A stretch of DNA of 64,000 nt from Edaphobacter paludis (GTDB taxonomy: Bacteria; Acidobacteriota; Terriglobia; Terriglobales; Acidobacteriaceae), in contig NZ_CP121194.1 of NCBI RefSeq assembly GCF_039993895.1, positions 62,001 through 126,000 of the forward strand. The letters are read 5' to 3'. The translations under genes and the position numbers were made by a program. The notes under the pieces were generated by a model. The model searched no databases, had not been told where the DNA came from, and was given only the letters and a program-made list of their open reading frames with translations. Shown in pieces: positions 45,518-55,254 of this stretch (positions are counted from its first letter, which is position 1; each line of letters starts with the position of its first letter).

Positions 45518-46309
45518 CTAACTACGATTCCTTTCGTAGACATTTCGGAGGAATGGCTTAAAACTGACAATAAGGTCATCCACAAGATTGATCAGGTCAT
45601 GCAAGCTTGGGAGTAACGCGTTCGCGTTAGTAACCTGCGGCTGGCTGAGCGCTTCCTTAATTTCGAGTTGGACATCCTTCTCCACCTGTGTTTCGACTCC
45701 GGCGAAGAGTGGATTGTCGGCTTTCACCAGATAGGCGCCGTCGAACCAGTCTCCAGTGAACAAGAAGTCGTGTGCCAAGGTAAAAAGGGTACGGTGCTTG
45801 TCGATATTGTCGAGTTCATGGATTCGCCAGAGCTCATCATTTCCACCTTTGTATGGTTTGCACCGATCAATCGCCTCGACCGCTTCCGGAAGCATTCCCT
45901 TTACTCTTTTAGGCTTGTCGGCTTCGTATTGCTTGAGAGTCTCTGCGATAGGAAACGCGATTTGACGCATCTCTGCGTCCGTGAGCGGAAGCACCGGGGC
46001 ACATTCCATGCCAACAGCAACGAGGTGATATGCGAGGTGATCAAGCGCAGTCCGAAGGTTGTGGACGACATCTCCAGCCATTGTGACAATATTGAATGGC
46101 AATTTAGGAACTGATTGAATTTTGTTGGGATGCAGGAGAGCTATGGGGTGGGGCGCGATACCCGTGTCCGGATCGGGAGTGAGAATTGCTACGTGATCGA
46201 GGGCGAGAATATCGGTTGCGAGATTACGCAAATGCTTTTTGGCTCCTTCAACCTTAACCTGAACCAAGATAAGGCGGTCAGTGGACTCTAGTTTGTCGGA
46301 GCTGCTCAC
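45518..46309 (-). CDS. Uncharacterised protein with a possible HEPN-type RX4H motif
   Basis: The gene encodes 263 residues with no signal peptide or membrane helix. The segment AGDVVHNLRTALDHLAYHL (about 77-95) is an amphipathic helix with R-x4-H, the arrangement of HEPN ribonuclease active sites. A second conserved-looking block is WRIHELDNIDKHRTLF (about 160-175). Base use is more AT-rich than the neighbours. The protein family with this NLR-ALDHL block is widespread among hypothetical proteins, as I recall, but I know no function. There is no partner toxin or antitoxin next to it. The HEPN reading is inference. Confidence 0.6.
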   Translation of the reverse strand: MSSSDKLESTDRLILVQVKVEGAKKHLRNLATDILALDHVAILTPDPDTGIAPHPIALLHPNKIQSVPKLPFNIVTMAGDVVHNLRTALDHLAYHLVAVGMECAPVLPLTDAEMRQIAFPIAETLKQYEADKPKRVKGMLPEAVEAIDRCKPYKGGNDELWRIHELDNIDKHRTLFTLAHDFLFTGDWFDGAYLVKADNPLFAGVETQVEKDVQLEIKEALSQPQVTNANALLPSLHDLINLVDDLIVSFKPFLRNVYERNRS

Positions 46310-46467
46310 GCCTCCAAACGTAGCACCATCTTTGACGAGAGGGGATAATTACCGTTCTGGTGGTCAAAGGAAAGGAAAATACAGGGGGCTCTCTCCCCTG
46401 CGCTCGGGATGACGTGAGTTTGGGTGGAGAATGAACCGATGATGTTTATCAAGTCATAGAGTGGATT

Positions 46468-46497
46468 GGCCCCGGCGTCGTTTGGACGGCCGGGGCC
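46468..46497. terminator. GC-rich hairpin at the 3' side of the RNase P RNA gene
   Basis: GGCCCCGGC (46468-46476) pairs with GCCGGGGCC (46489-46497), with an inner GTC/GAC pair and a small loop. It begins about 10 bp past the 3' end of the minus-strand RNase P RNA and probably helps end that transcript. No clear T-run follows on the minus strand. Confidence 0.55.
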
Positions 46498-46506
46498 ATG
46501 AGGTTT

Positions 46507-46941
46507 GCAGGCGGCCCGTAAGCCGAATTTTGTTTTAGACGATCATTCCTCTACGCGACGCATTACTGCGGCGCTTTAGCAACCTACCCGCAAGTTTCGG
46601 CTCCGGCTCTCGCCGGTCTCTCCGCCTGGGCGCATCGGGCCGATACGCTCTCGCCGCCTGAAGAGGAGCGGCGAAATCCCTGCCTATTTGGTCTTGCTCC
46701 GTGTGGGGTTTACCCTGCCGCGTCCATTACTGGCCACGCGGTGCGCTCTTACCGCACCTTTTCACCCTTACCTTCCCCGCTTTCGCGAGGCGGGCGGTAT
46801 GTTCTCTGTTGCACTTGCCGTCCAGCCGCCTTGAAGCGGCCGTCCCGGACGTTATCCGGCACACTGCCCTGCGGAGTTCGGACTTTCCTCCCCCGCTCAA
46901 CGCCTTGCGGCCCGAGCGGCAGCGATCATCCAGCCGCCTGC
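46507..46941 (-). ncRNA. rnpB: RNase P RNA, bacterial type A
   Basis: The minus strand carries the conserved core of RNase P RNA: GAGGAAAGTCCGAACTC near the 5' end, CAGGGCAGTGTGCCGGATAA, ACAGAGAACATACCGCC, GGTAAGGGTGAAAAGGTG, GGTAAACCCCAC, AGCAAGACCAAATAGG, and ACAAAATTCGGCTTACGGG near the 3' end. Helix P1 is visible as GCAGGCGGC at the 5' end (46941-46933) pairing with GCCGCCTGC at the 3' end (46515-46507), which sets the boundaries to within a few bases. It processes the 5' ends of tRNAs. Protein frames in this stretch are spurious. Confidence 0.95.
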
Positions 46942-47065
46942 TCCCCAAGTGTATCGCAGTAGCGGCGAACCAACTGCTATTTCACTGCGTATAAGACCCT
47001 ACGTACGCTCTCGCTTTGCTCCCGCCGGGCTGGTAGTCTCAATCGAAGCCTGGGAACTGAAATCG

Positions 47066-48289
<1,224 letters not shown>

Positions 48290-48329
48290 GGAGCTTTGGG
48301 ACCAGGGGAAATAGGAAGGCAGCGGCTTT

Positions 48330-49583
48330 ATGCAGATTGGTGATGTTAAAGAGACGGTCGTAATGGCGCTGGATACGCTGCGAACGAACAAGCTGCGCAG
48401 CGGGTTAACGATTCTTGGAATCGTGATCGGCGTGATGACGGTGATTATCATCTCCTCGGTTGTGAATGGGCTGAACAGCAGGGTCGAAGACCTGGTGAAG
48501 TCGCTGGGGTCAAACGTTCTGTTTGTCTTTCGCTTTCCCGTATTCGGCCAGCGGCCCACGACTGAGATGCTGACGCGCAAACAGTTGACGTACGACGACG
48601 CGATGGCGATGCGCGATCTGCCGCATGTCGTTGCGGTCTCGCCTGCGTTGCAGTACACCGACAACACGGCGCCGGGACGCGCCGGAGTCACGGCGATCAA
48701 GGGCGGCGGCAAGAGTATGCAGGGCACCATTCTCGAAGGCGATACCCCAGCGCAGAAGGACGTGAGCGAACTGGATCTGCGCGAGGGACGGTTCTTCAAC
48801 GAAGGTGACCAGGAGCGCGCCGCCGAGGTGACCGTGCTGGGCAGCGATACGGCGGACGGACTTTTTCCCGGCCAGAGCGCTGTAGGAAAAGAGATCCAGG
48901 CCGCCGGAATGGTCTTCACCGTCGTCGGCGTTCTGGAGAAGCAGAAGCAGGCCTTTGGTGGAGGAAAGAACCCGCAGGACAACCATGCCTACTTCCCGAT
49001 TACGACGTTCCACTACATGCATCCGGAGCAGCTGGATTACTGGATCACGCTGAAGTACGACGACCCGAAGTACCGCTCGCTGGTGGAAGATGAACTGACC
49101 GAACTTCTGCGGCGGCGGCGGAAAGTCGCCAACGCTGCGCCGGACAACTTCGCAATTTTCGGCACCGACTCGCTGACGCGGCTGTGGAACAACATTACGA
49201 GCGGCCTTTTCCTGCTGCTGGTTGCGCTCTCGAGCGTGGCGCTGCTGGTGGGTGGCGTGGGCGTGATGAACATCATGCTGGTGAGCGTGACCGAGCGGAC
49301 GCGCGAGATTGGCATACGCAAGGCAATTGGAGCGACGAAGCAAACCATCCTGACGCAGTTCACGCTGGAAGCGATGACGCTGTGCGCGGTTGGCGGCATT
49401 ATCGGTCTCTGCGCCGGGAGCGCCGTCGCGGTGGGAGTGTCCTTTCTGTTTCCGGCGGCGCTGTCGAGCCTGTGGATGGTGGTGGCATTTTTGAGTTCCT
49501 GCGGGATCGGATTGGTGTTCGGCATCTATCCGGCATGGAAGGCCGCGAACCTCAATCCAATTGAAGCGCTGCGGTATGAGTAG
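48330..49583 (+). CDS. MacB/FtsX-type ABC transporter permease (second of a tandem pair)
   Basis: The gene encodes 417 residues, with the same layout as the previous gene: N-terminal helix (GLTILGIVIGVMTVIIISSV), MacB-type periplasmic domain, and three C-terminal helices with VMNIMLVSVTERTREIGIRK and GIYPAWKAANLNPIEALRYE. The two are clearly paralogues and lie 40 bp apart, so they may form a heterodimeric permease. The ATPase must be encoded elsewhere. Confidence 0.88.
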   Translation: MQIGDVKETVVMALDTLRTNKLRSGLTILGIVIGVMTVIIISSVVNGLNSRVEDLVKSLGSNVLFVFRFPVFGQRPTTEMLTRKQLTYDDAMAMRDLPHVVAVSPALQYTDNTAPGRAGVTAIKGGGKSMQGTILEGDTPAQKDVSELDLREGRFFNEGDQERAAEVTVLGSDTADGLFPGQSAVGKEIQAAGMVFTVVGVLEKQKQAFGGGKNPQDNHAYFPITTFHYMHPEQLDYWITLKYDDPKYRSLVEDELTELLRRRRKVANAAPDNFAIFGTDSLTRLWNNITSGLFLLLVALSSVALLVGGVGVMNIMLVSVTERTREIGIRKAIGATKQTILTQFTLEAMTLCAVGGIIGLCAGSAVAVGVSFLFPAALSSLWMVVAFLSSCGIGLVFGIYPAWKAANLNPIEALRYE

Positions 49584-49624
49584 ACTGCTCCCTTAGCCCT
49601 GTACCGGTTGGTTAGACTAACAGG

Positions 49625-50785
49625 ATGGCCTTAGCGATTGAAGCGATCACTGCGCTTTTGACTTTGTGTGGATTGGCGTATCTGCTGCTGGCATTGTGGG
49701 GAACGCGAGACTTCGCGCACTACTGGAGGCGGCGTCTGAAGGACACGGGCTTTGCTCCCGATGTCAGCATCCTCAAACCAGTGAAGGGCATCGATCCGCA
49801 TATGTATGACGGGCTGGTGAGCCATTGCCGCCAGCAGTATGCAGGCAACTTCGAAATTTTATTCGGCGTCGGCAGCATGGACGATCCTGCCATGGGCGAG
49901 ATCGAGCGCTTGCAGAGGGCGTTTCCTGACTGCATCATCCGCGTGGTGGAGTGCCGCGAGCGGCTGGGGACCTCCGGCAAGGTAAGCAATCTGGTGCAGA
50001 TGCTGCGCGAGGCTCGGTATGAGCACGTGTTGATTAATGACAGCGACATTTATGTCTCTCCGTTGTATCTCGCCCGCGTGATGGCTTGTTTCGCGGATGC
50101 TTCGGTTGGCCTGGTGACGGCACCGTACATTGGCCGCACGGAGAGCGGCGGTGGGCGAACGCTGTGGTCGCGGTTGGAGGCGCTGGGCATCTCAACCGAT
50201 TTTTTGCCCGGCGTACTGACGGCGCGCAAGCTGGAGCATGGCATCCGCTTCGGTCTGGGCTCGACGCTGGCTACAAGTAAGAGTGTGCTGGCGAAGGCTG
50301 GAGGGCTGGAGCCGCTGACTGAATATCTCGCCGACGACTACGAGATGGGCGCACGCATCGCCGCCGCAGGCTATCGTGTGGAGCTGTGCGCTGAGGTGGT
50401 GGAGACGACAGTCCCGGCGTATCGCTTTCGCGGCTTCTGCGATCATCAGCTGCGCTGGGCGCGGTCGACGCGCGACTCGCGCAAGCTGGGATACGTCGGG
50501 TTGGGGATTACCTTCGCGTTGCCGTGGGCGGTAATGACGTGCATTGCGAGCGGATTCGCGCTTTGGAGCTTTTCGCTGCTCAGCGTGGTGGTGCTGGCGC
50601 GGGTTGCGGTCGCGCTTTCCGTCGGCGTCGGAATTCTGCGCGATGGACAGGTGCTGCGTGATCTATGGCTGCTGCCCCTGCGGGATTTCTTCGGCCTCGG
50701 CTTCTGGGCGTGGAGCTTTGCGGGAGATACGGTCGTGTGGCGAGGCGAGCGGTTCCATCTGCGTGATGGGCGGATTGCGCGCTAA
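49625..50785 (+). CDS. hpnI: HpnI-like membrane glycosyltransferase (GT2)
   Basis: The gene encodes 386 residues: an N-terminal membrane helix (AITALLTLCGLAYLLLALWG), a GT2 catalytic domain with VSILKPVKGIDPHMYD (about 41-56), metal site NDSDIYV, DDYEMGARI and QLRWARSTRDSR (Q/RxxRW type), and two to three C-terminal membrane helices. This matches HpnI and ceramide-glucosyltransferase-like enzymes; HpnI adds N-acetylglucosamine to a hopanoid (bacteriohopanetetrol/adenosylhopane-derived lipid). No other hpn genes are nearby. It follows the permease pair by 41 bp and its stop overlaps the convergent GT39 gene by 4 bp. Another lipid-acceptor specificity cannot be excluded. Confidence 0.75.
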   Translation: MALAIEAITALLTLCGLAYLLLALWGTRDFAHYWRRRLKDTGFAPDVSILKPVKGIDPHMYDGLVSHCRQQYAGNFEILFGVGSMDDPAMGEIERLQRAFPDCIIRVVECRERLGTSGKVSNLVQMLREARYEHVLINDSDIYVSPLYLARVMACFADASVGLVTAPYIGRTESGGGRTLWSRLEALGISTDFLPGVLTARKLEHGIRFGLGSTLATSKSVLAKAGGLEPLTEYLADDYEMGARIAAAGYRVELCAEVVETTVPAYRFRGFCDHQLRWARSTRDSRKLGYVGLGITFALPWAVMTCIASGFALWSFSLLSVVVLARVAVALSVGVGILRDGQVLRDLWLLPLRDFFGLGFWAWSFAGDTVVWRGERFHLRDGRIAR

Positions 50786-52704
50786 AAAGGATTCGGCTGA
50801 TTACTCAGGATCTCTTTTCCACCGCTCTGCGCGATGAAGAACGCTTTGCCGGGGAGCTTAGGTACGGGTTGGTCTAGATCCTGCCACAGAAAGATGCGGC
50901 GGACGCCAAGCCATTTGAGGCTAAGCGAGGCGTCGGTCTCAAAGATATGCGGAGCATCAGGGAAGAAGGAGCCGTACCAGAGGTTGGAGCTGCGGCCATT
51001 GAGGATGTGGATGGGCTGGGCATCGGCGGCCGGGCGGTGGAGGTAGAAGCCGAGGGTGCTGCCGCTCTCGTACTCGCCGTCGATGACGATGAGATCATCG
51101 GGCTTCAACTCCGGCGCGATAGCCATCGCCAGTTTGTAGGAGGTCAGCACTGGAGAGAATATTTGCAGACCAAGATGTGCTGCTAATAGAAAACCGAAGG
51201 CACCGCCAGCCAGCCAGAGGTTCGCGGCGTGGGGCTTGTAGTTGCGGCGAAGCAGCCAGTTGAGGAGTGTTCCTGCAAAGAGCGCGATGGCAGTGATGAT
51301 CAGCGGTGTGCGGAAGGCTCCCATCGCTCGCGTGTCGAGATCGAGGAAGTGCCCGAAGGAAAGCGCGTAGTCGCCTGGGTTCTGTTTCAGCATGGCAGCG
51401 AGGTCGGTATTGGGGGCGGGTGGCTGCGAGTGCAGGATAAAGAACCCCGCCGCCAGTGCGGCAATTGAGCCCAGCACGAGAAGGACGATGGAGATGCGCT
51501 GTCCCGCAACGACGAGACGGTTGGGGACGGTGAAGGCCTCTGCCTCATCTGCTTCATCCGCCAGCCATGCGGCGATCAGCAGCGCAAGCGCGGGCAGCGC
51601 GGGCAGCACATAGTACTCCTGCCGAGTGGAGAAGCTGAAAAAGACCATGGGAACCGCCGCCCAGATTCCCAGAAGCAGGCGCGTACTCTGCGCTGCATCG
51701 AGCAGTTGGCGGCGCAGAGATTTCAGCCAGGGAACAGTGGCGACGGCCTTGAAGAGGTAGGCGCTCCACGGCATCAGCCATACGAGCAGCAGTCCCCAGA
51801 ACAGCGCCAGCGGAACCGTGTCGTAGTCGCGCGGGACGCGGAGGTTGAGATAGCGCAGCACCTGTTCGTTGACGAAGTAGAACCACAGCCAGCCGTGGAC
51901 GTTGCCCTCGGTTGGGCCGGGAACGGACCAGTGGCCATGAACGAAGGCGAGGTGGCCGGGATGGCCCTGCGTAGGATTCGCGAGGGCTATGAGGATGTGC
52001 CATGGCGCGGCGATGACGAGGAAGACGATGAGGCTGGAGGCGGGAAAGAACTGGCGGAGGCGGAGGAGCGTTCCGCGGAGGCCGCGGGTGAGCAGCAGGT
52101 GCGCGAGGACGATGAGAAGGGGGAAGACGATACCGATCAGTCCCTTGGTCAGGACGTTGAGCGCGCAGCAGGCTGCGAAGCTCCAGCATAAGAGTCGGCT
52201 GGGACGTTCTTGTGCTTCGGTCTTCCAGTAGCAGAGCATCGCGAGTGTCAGCCACAGGCACACTGCGACGTCGGGGATGGTGATGCGCGTGAAGATGAAG
52301 ATGCCGAAGCTGGAGAGCAGGATGAGGGCGGCGTACAACCCGGCGCGGGTCGAGCCAAAGGCACGCCGTCCAAACGCCTCCATCGCCAGCACGAGTGCCA
52401 GCACGGTAAAGGCCAGCGGCAGGCGCGCCGTTGCGGTGTGCACGCCGAAGACCTTGAAGCTTGCGGCGATGCTCCAGTAGAGCAGCGGAGCTTTTTCCAG
52501 ATAGCGGATGCCGTTGGCGTAGAGCGTGACCCAATCGTGGCGGACGAGCATCTCGCGGGCTACTTCGGAGTGGACCGAGTCGGCATCGTCGAGCAGGGGA
52601 GGGGTGAGCAGGGTGAAGCTGGCGTAGAAGAAGAACCAGAGCGCGACCAGGATAAGTCGATTGCGGCGTGGAGAGGCTGAGGCTGGCGCAGTGTCGGTGA
52701 GCAC
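50782..52704 (-). CDS. GT39/ArnT-like membrane glycosyltransferase
   Basis: GTG 52704 gives 640 residues with about 11-12 membrane helices. The first periplasmic loop has the DDADSVHSEVAREML motif (about 36-50), with the acidic residues that bind polyprenyl-phosphate sugar in PMT/ArnT enzymes, followed by YLEKAPLLYW. The C-terminal soluble part runs from about 560. Such enzymes transfer a sugar from undecaprenyl phosphate to lipid A or proteins. The frame is open further upstream, overlapping the divergent Rieske gene; no typical start there is convincing. It is convergent with the HpnI-like gene. Confidence 0.82.
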   Translation of the reverse strand: MLTDTAPASASPRRNRLILVALWFFFYASFTLLTPPLLDDADSVHSEVAREMLVRHDWVTLYANGIRYLEKAPLLYWSIAASFKVFGVHTATARLPLAFTVLALVLAMEAFGRRAFGSTRAGLYAALILLSSFGIFIFTRITIPDVAVCLWLTLAMLCYWKTEAQERPSRLLCWSFAACCALNVLTKGLIGIVFPLLIVLAHLLLTRGLRGTLLRLRQFFPASSLIVFLVIAAPWHILIALANPTQGHPGHLAFVHGHWSVPGPTEGNVHGWLWFYFVNEQVLRYLNLRVPRDYDTVPLALFWGLLLVWLMPWSAYLFKAVATVPWLKSLRRQLLDAAQSTRLLLGIWAAVPMVFFSFSTRQEYYVLPALPALALLIAAWLADEADEAEAFTVPNRLVVAGQRISIVLLVLGSIAALAAGFFILHSQPPAPNTDLAAMLKQNPGDYALSFGHFLDLDTRAMGAFRTPLIITAIALFAGTLLNWLLRRNYKPHAANLWLAGGAFGFLLAAHLGLQIFSPVLTSYKLAMAIAPELKPDDLIVIDGEYESGSTLGFYLHRPAADAQPIHILNGRSSNLWYGSFFPDAPHIFETDASLSLKWLGVRRIFLWQDLDQPVPKLPGKAFFIAQSGGKEILSNQPNPF

Positions 52705-52800
52705 GTAATTAGTGTATTTGCTCTGGCGAGCGAAGGGCTTAACGTCAATTCGAACCGATAGTTGAATTGAACTGATTTGTCGTAGACTCAGGCTGACTGC

Positions 52801-53886
52801 ATGATGAATGATCTGGTTCAACCTGGGAGCATGGTGTCGCCGCCGACCGAGCTTATCTTCGGCGACTGGTATCCCGCGCTGCGCGCTACTGAATTGCGCA
52901 AGGGCGGGAAGAAGACCGCGATTCTGCTGGGCATCCCTCTGCTGCTGGGCCGCAAGAACGATGGCAGCATCTTTGCCATGCGCGACCTGTGTCCGCATCG
53001 CGGGATTCCGCTTTCAGCGGGGTGGTTCGACGGCGAGACTGTGCAATGCAAATATCATGGCTGGCGTTTCGAGCCATGCAGCGGGCAGTGCGCGGAGATT
53101 CCGTCGCTGACCGGGCACGACACGCTGGATGCGACGAAGATCTTTGCCAGTTCCTTTCCCTGCACAGAGCGCGACGGATACGCGTGGGTTTATATCCCGC
53201 AGGCAGGAACAGGGCGCGTCGGCGATGCGCTGCCCGCTGTACCCGAGGTGCCGAAGTTTTCCGAGCAGTATCGCAGTGCTCACCTGACGGCCGATCTGCC
53301 ATGCAATGTCGATCACGGCATCATCGGGCTGATGGACCCGGCGCACGGGCCATTTGTGCATCAGGCGTGGTGGTGGCGCAGCCGGGCGAGCATTCACGAA
53401 AAAGAGAAACACTTCGAACCGATTCCACAAGGGTTTCGGATGTCGGCCCATGCTCCGTCTGGCAACAGCGCGCCCTACAAGCTGCTGGGGGTGTACGGAG
53501 AGCCGATTACGACGACGATCGATTTCGTGCTGCCGAATCGGCGGTACGAGACGATCCGCTGCGGTGACAAATGGTTCTCCAGCTTGACCACGGTGACGCC
53601 GGTGACGGCTTCGACATGCAGGATTGACGTGGCTGCGGCGTGGAATATTTTTTACAACATTCCATTTGTAACTTCCATCGCTACGTTCTTTGGAGCGCGC
53701 TTTGTGCGGCAGGATCAGGAGACGATGATTCAGCAGGCCGAGGGACTGCGCTTCAATCCGGCGTTGATGCTGATCGACGATGCCGATAAGCCGGCGAAGT
53801 GGTACTTCGCTTTGAAGCAGGCGCGGTTGAAAGGTACGGGGGAGCATCCTCTCGCTGGGCCGGTCACGCTGCGCTGGAGAAGTTAG
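52801..53886 (+). CDS. Rieske non-haem iron oxygenase, alpha-subunit type
   Basis: The gene encodes 361 residues. The Rieske [2Fe-2S] site is C64-P-H66 (LCPHRG) and C83-x-x-H86 (CKYHGW). The catalytic domain has NVDHGIIGLMDPAHGPFVH (about 170-188), with the bridging Asp and the mononuclear-iron His pair. The GW(x)GD-type N-terminus (FGDWYPAL) resembles the pheophorbide/VanA-like subgroup. It needs a reductase, which is not in the window. Lipid or terpenoid hydroxylation would fit the neighbouring lipid glycosyltransferases, but that is conjecture. Confidence 0.87.
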   Translation: MMNDLVQPGSMVSPPTELIFGDWYPALRATELRKGGKKTAILLGIPLLLGRKNDGSIFAMRDLCPHRGIPLSAGWFDGETVQCKYHGWRFEPCSGQCAEIPSLTGHDTLDATKIFASSFPCTERDGYAWVYIPQAGTGRVGDALPAVPEVPKFSEQYRSAHLTADLPCNVDHGIIGLMDPAHGPFVHQAWWWRSRASIHEKEKHFEPIPQGFRMSAHAPSGNSAPYKLLGVYGEPITTTIDFVLPNRRYETIRCGDKWFSSLTTVTPVTASTCRIDVAAAWNIFYNIPFVTSIATFFGARFVRQDQETMIQQAEGLRFNPALMLIDDADKPAKWYFALKQARLKGTGEHPLAGPVTLRWRS

Positions 53887-53920
53887 GCGTGTCTATGCGA
53901 ACTTGCCTAGCTGCTCGCGA

Positions 53921-55183
53921 CTAGCTCTTCGGATGAATGGAATAGATCACTCCATTGACGTCGTCGGTCACTAAGAAGGAATCGGGACCGGTTTGAAAGA
54001 TGCCGCAGGGGCGGCCCGTTACCTTCCCTTTGACGAGGAAGCCGAGCAGGAAATTTTCCGGATGGCGCGATGCGGGTGTGAAGCGAACGACGCGGTAGCC
54101 GGTGCCGATGTGCGGTTTTCCAGCGCCGTGCAGGGCTACGAGAAAAGTATTGTTCAGGAGGCGGTTGGAATCATCGAAGAACGCCAGTCCCAACGGGCTG
54201 GAGTGGGCGATGAAGGTGGTGTAGGCAGCGGGAACGTGAGTGCAGTCGAATTGCGGCGGCGTTGGGCCGACCGGTGGAAAGACATTCTTATTCAAATCGG
54301 GGTGCGAGACGACCGGGTCTTCGTGAACGATGCCGTGTTCGAAGTAGCAGGTGGGCCAGCCGTAGTTGCTGTTAGCTGGCACGGGATGACGATTCGAATC
54401 AAGCTCGAAGAACGTGTCTTCAGGCGCTTGATCGCCTAGATGGTCGTCACCCATGTTGGTGGCGAAGAGAGCGCCATCGTCGATAGAAGGCACAAAGGCC
54501 ATGTCGACGGCGTTGCGCAATCCCTGCGCAATAATCTGCTGGTTCCTGCCATCAGGGTCCATGACCGAGAGTGAAGCGCGAATCGGCTCCTTCTCGCGGC
54601 ACGCATTGCAACTGCTGCCGACGGTGACGTACAGCCGAGTCTGCCCATGCAGTCTGGCGAATGCGACCGTGCGTGTGAGATGCCATCCACCGTACTTATA
54701 GTTGAGACCGTAGTCGGGATAGTGCGCGAGCACTTCCGGCGGCCCTGTGGGAGCGTTGTCGCCAGCCTTGTATTTATAGCGAAGCAGGCGGTCCGTCAGC
54801 GCGGTATAAAGCCACGATTGACCGGATGGATCGGTATAGAAGGCAACGTTATTTGGGTTGCGAAGATCCTTCAGGTAGGTGATGCGCGTCGAAAAGGTGT
54901 GGGTCGTGGGATTCAAGCCGCCAAGGATGTAAATGGTTCCCTGGGTGTTGTCGGCCAGCGAGTACATGTCGGTCGCGAAGACACGGTTGTCGGGAGACTT
55001 CGCCATGAAGCGGACGCGGCGCATGCCCTGTGCGGCGACGCCGATATCGAAGGCAGCAGGCAGCGAGAGGGTCATGTTCTTGCCGCTCGCGAGGTGAAGC
55101 GTGTGCGGCTTTAGGGCGGTCTGCGCATTAGCTGCGAGGCTTGTGGCTAACGCGACTAGAAAAAACGTGCGGAGTTTCGACAT
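53921..55183 (-). CDS. Secreted sorbosone-dehydrogenase-like beta-propeller protein
   Basis: ATG 55183 gives 420 residues with signal peptide MSKLRTFFLVALATSLAANA. The mature part is a six-bladed propeller of the PQQ-dependent sugar dehydrogenase/sorbosone dehydrogenase type: VGSSCNACREKEPIRASL, GLRNAVDMAF, NMGDDHLGD and YGWPTCYFE. It may oxidise sugars in the periplasm with PQQ. It is followed on the same strand by nothing closely linked; the upstream gene is DUF3536, 71 bp away. Confidence 0.85.
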   Translation of the reverse strand: MSKLRTFFLVALATSLAANAQTALKPHTLHLASGKNMTLSLPAAFDIGVAAQGMRRVRFMAKSPDNRVFATDMYSLADNTQGTIYILGGLNPTTHTFSTRITYLKDLRNPNNVAFYTDPSGQSWLYTALTDRLLRYKYKAGDNAPTGPPEVLAHYPDYGLNYKYGGWHLTRTVAFARLHGQTRLYVTVGSSCNACREKEPIRASLSVMDPDGRNQQIIAQGLRNAVDMAFVPSIDDGALFATNMGDDHLGDQAPEDTFFELDSNRHPVPANSNYGWPTCYFEHGIVHEDPVVSHPDLNKNVFPPVGPTPPQFDCTHVPAAYTTFIAHSSPLGLAFFDDSNRLLNNTFLVALHGAGKPHIGTGYRVVRFTPASRHPENFLLGFLVKGKVTGRPCGIFQTGPDSFLVTDDVNGVIYSIHPKS

Positions 55184-55254
55184 GTGGTGATCGTAGCGGA
55201 TGGAGCGTACCTGCAAAAACGTGCTGTTCGCACTCATTCTCAACCTCAACGCAG

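Noticed and set aside
46701-46994. Short open frames in the RNase P RNA region
   Set aside because: The stretch matches the conserved RNase P RNA core on the minus strand and has P1 pairing, so the frames are chance.
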